From: Pseudomonas farris | GTDB lineage: Bacteria; Pseudomonadota; Gammaproteobacteria; Pseudomonadales; Pseudomonadaceae | Length of the DNA stretch: 64,000 nucleotides | Reading direction: 5' to 3' | Assembly (NCBI RefSeq): GCF_019145235.1 | Contig: NZ_JAHSTV010000003.1 | Coordinates: forward strand, 1-64,000 | Shown: positions 63,932 through 64,000 of the stretch, piece after piece | How the letters are laid out: each line of letters begins with the position of its first letter | Position numbering within the stretch: the first letter of the stretch is position 1 | Translations under genes and position numbers: made by a program | Notes under the pieces: model-generated | The model's input: only the letters and a program-made list of their open reading frames with translations | Database searches by the model: none | What the model was told of the DNA's origin: nothing

Positions 63932-64000
63932 TGTCACCTCCATTGACGGAGGTGCGGTGGAAGCGTGATTCAAGATAGCGTTGAGGGGTGAACCGAATTT

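Overview
The window looks like chromosomal DNA of a fluorescens-group Pseudomonas. Coding density and GC content are high, ATG/GTG/TTG starts with GGAG-type ribosome sites are mixed, and eight copies of the paired palindromic REP element with the core GTGGGAGCGGGCTTGCTCG (or a close variant) sit between genes. The gene repertoire (LapA-type adhesin, Pga polysaccharide operon, EmrAB and AaeAB-type efflux) also fits. No rRNA, intact tRNA, IS element, CRISPR array or prophage was seen. All reading is by eye; no database search was run.

Left end (1-7.9 kb): the N-terminal 871 codons of a giant LapA-like biofilm adhesin on the minus strand, divergent from its type I secretion operon lapE-lapB-lapC. 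A 14-bp inverted repeat with FleQ-like GTCAAT ends lies between them. 8-13 kb: a TauD-like dioxygenase with a sulfonate/taurine-type ABC importer (binding protein, ATPase, permease) and a LysR regulator. 13.2-17.5 kb: a tripartite EmrAB-type drug efflux operon whose outer-membrane lipoprotein appears to start inside a REP element, followed by a convergent NYN-domain nuclease.

Centre (18.6-39.95 kb): the most unusual part. On the plus strand: a periplasmic HlyD-type adaptor; a second adaptor with a cytoplasmic GAF-like domain; an M50 metalloprotease fused to an adaptor segment; a GNAT acetyltransferase; a GT-C glycosyltransferase; a sulfotransferase; a 2.9-kDa-residue-scale surface protein (about 2,926 aa, DUF4347 plus 21 Ig-like repeats); a TolC-like outer-membrane protein; a stand-alone APS kinase; an Asp/Asn beta-hydroxylase-like enzyme; and a second sulfotransferase. 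A tail-collar protein and a small partner lie in the middle on the minus strand. APS kinase makes PAPS, the donor for sulfotransferases, and the last four genes overlap each other. I read the locus as an export system that modifies its cargo (sulfation, possibly hydroxylation and glycosylation), similar in logic to the Xanthomonas Rax system but with a different transporter and a giant repeat substrate. This is inference.

Right part (40-64 kb): slipin/NfeD pair, YbaK-type deacylase, DUF2789 protein, a Phd/RelE-type toxin-antitoxin pair, a MarR-controlled AaeB/FUSC efflux operon (MarR, FUSC, DUF1656, HlyD, outer-membrane lipoprotein), a membrane protein of unknown role, a YdgA/DUF945 protein, the complete pgaABCD operon for poly-N-acetylglucosamine, a Rieske-FAD reductase, a periplasmic PEBP-like protein, a VWA lipoprotein-ECF sigma-anti-sigma operon, and small antitoxin-like and DUF3077 genes at the end.
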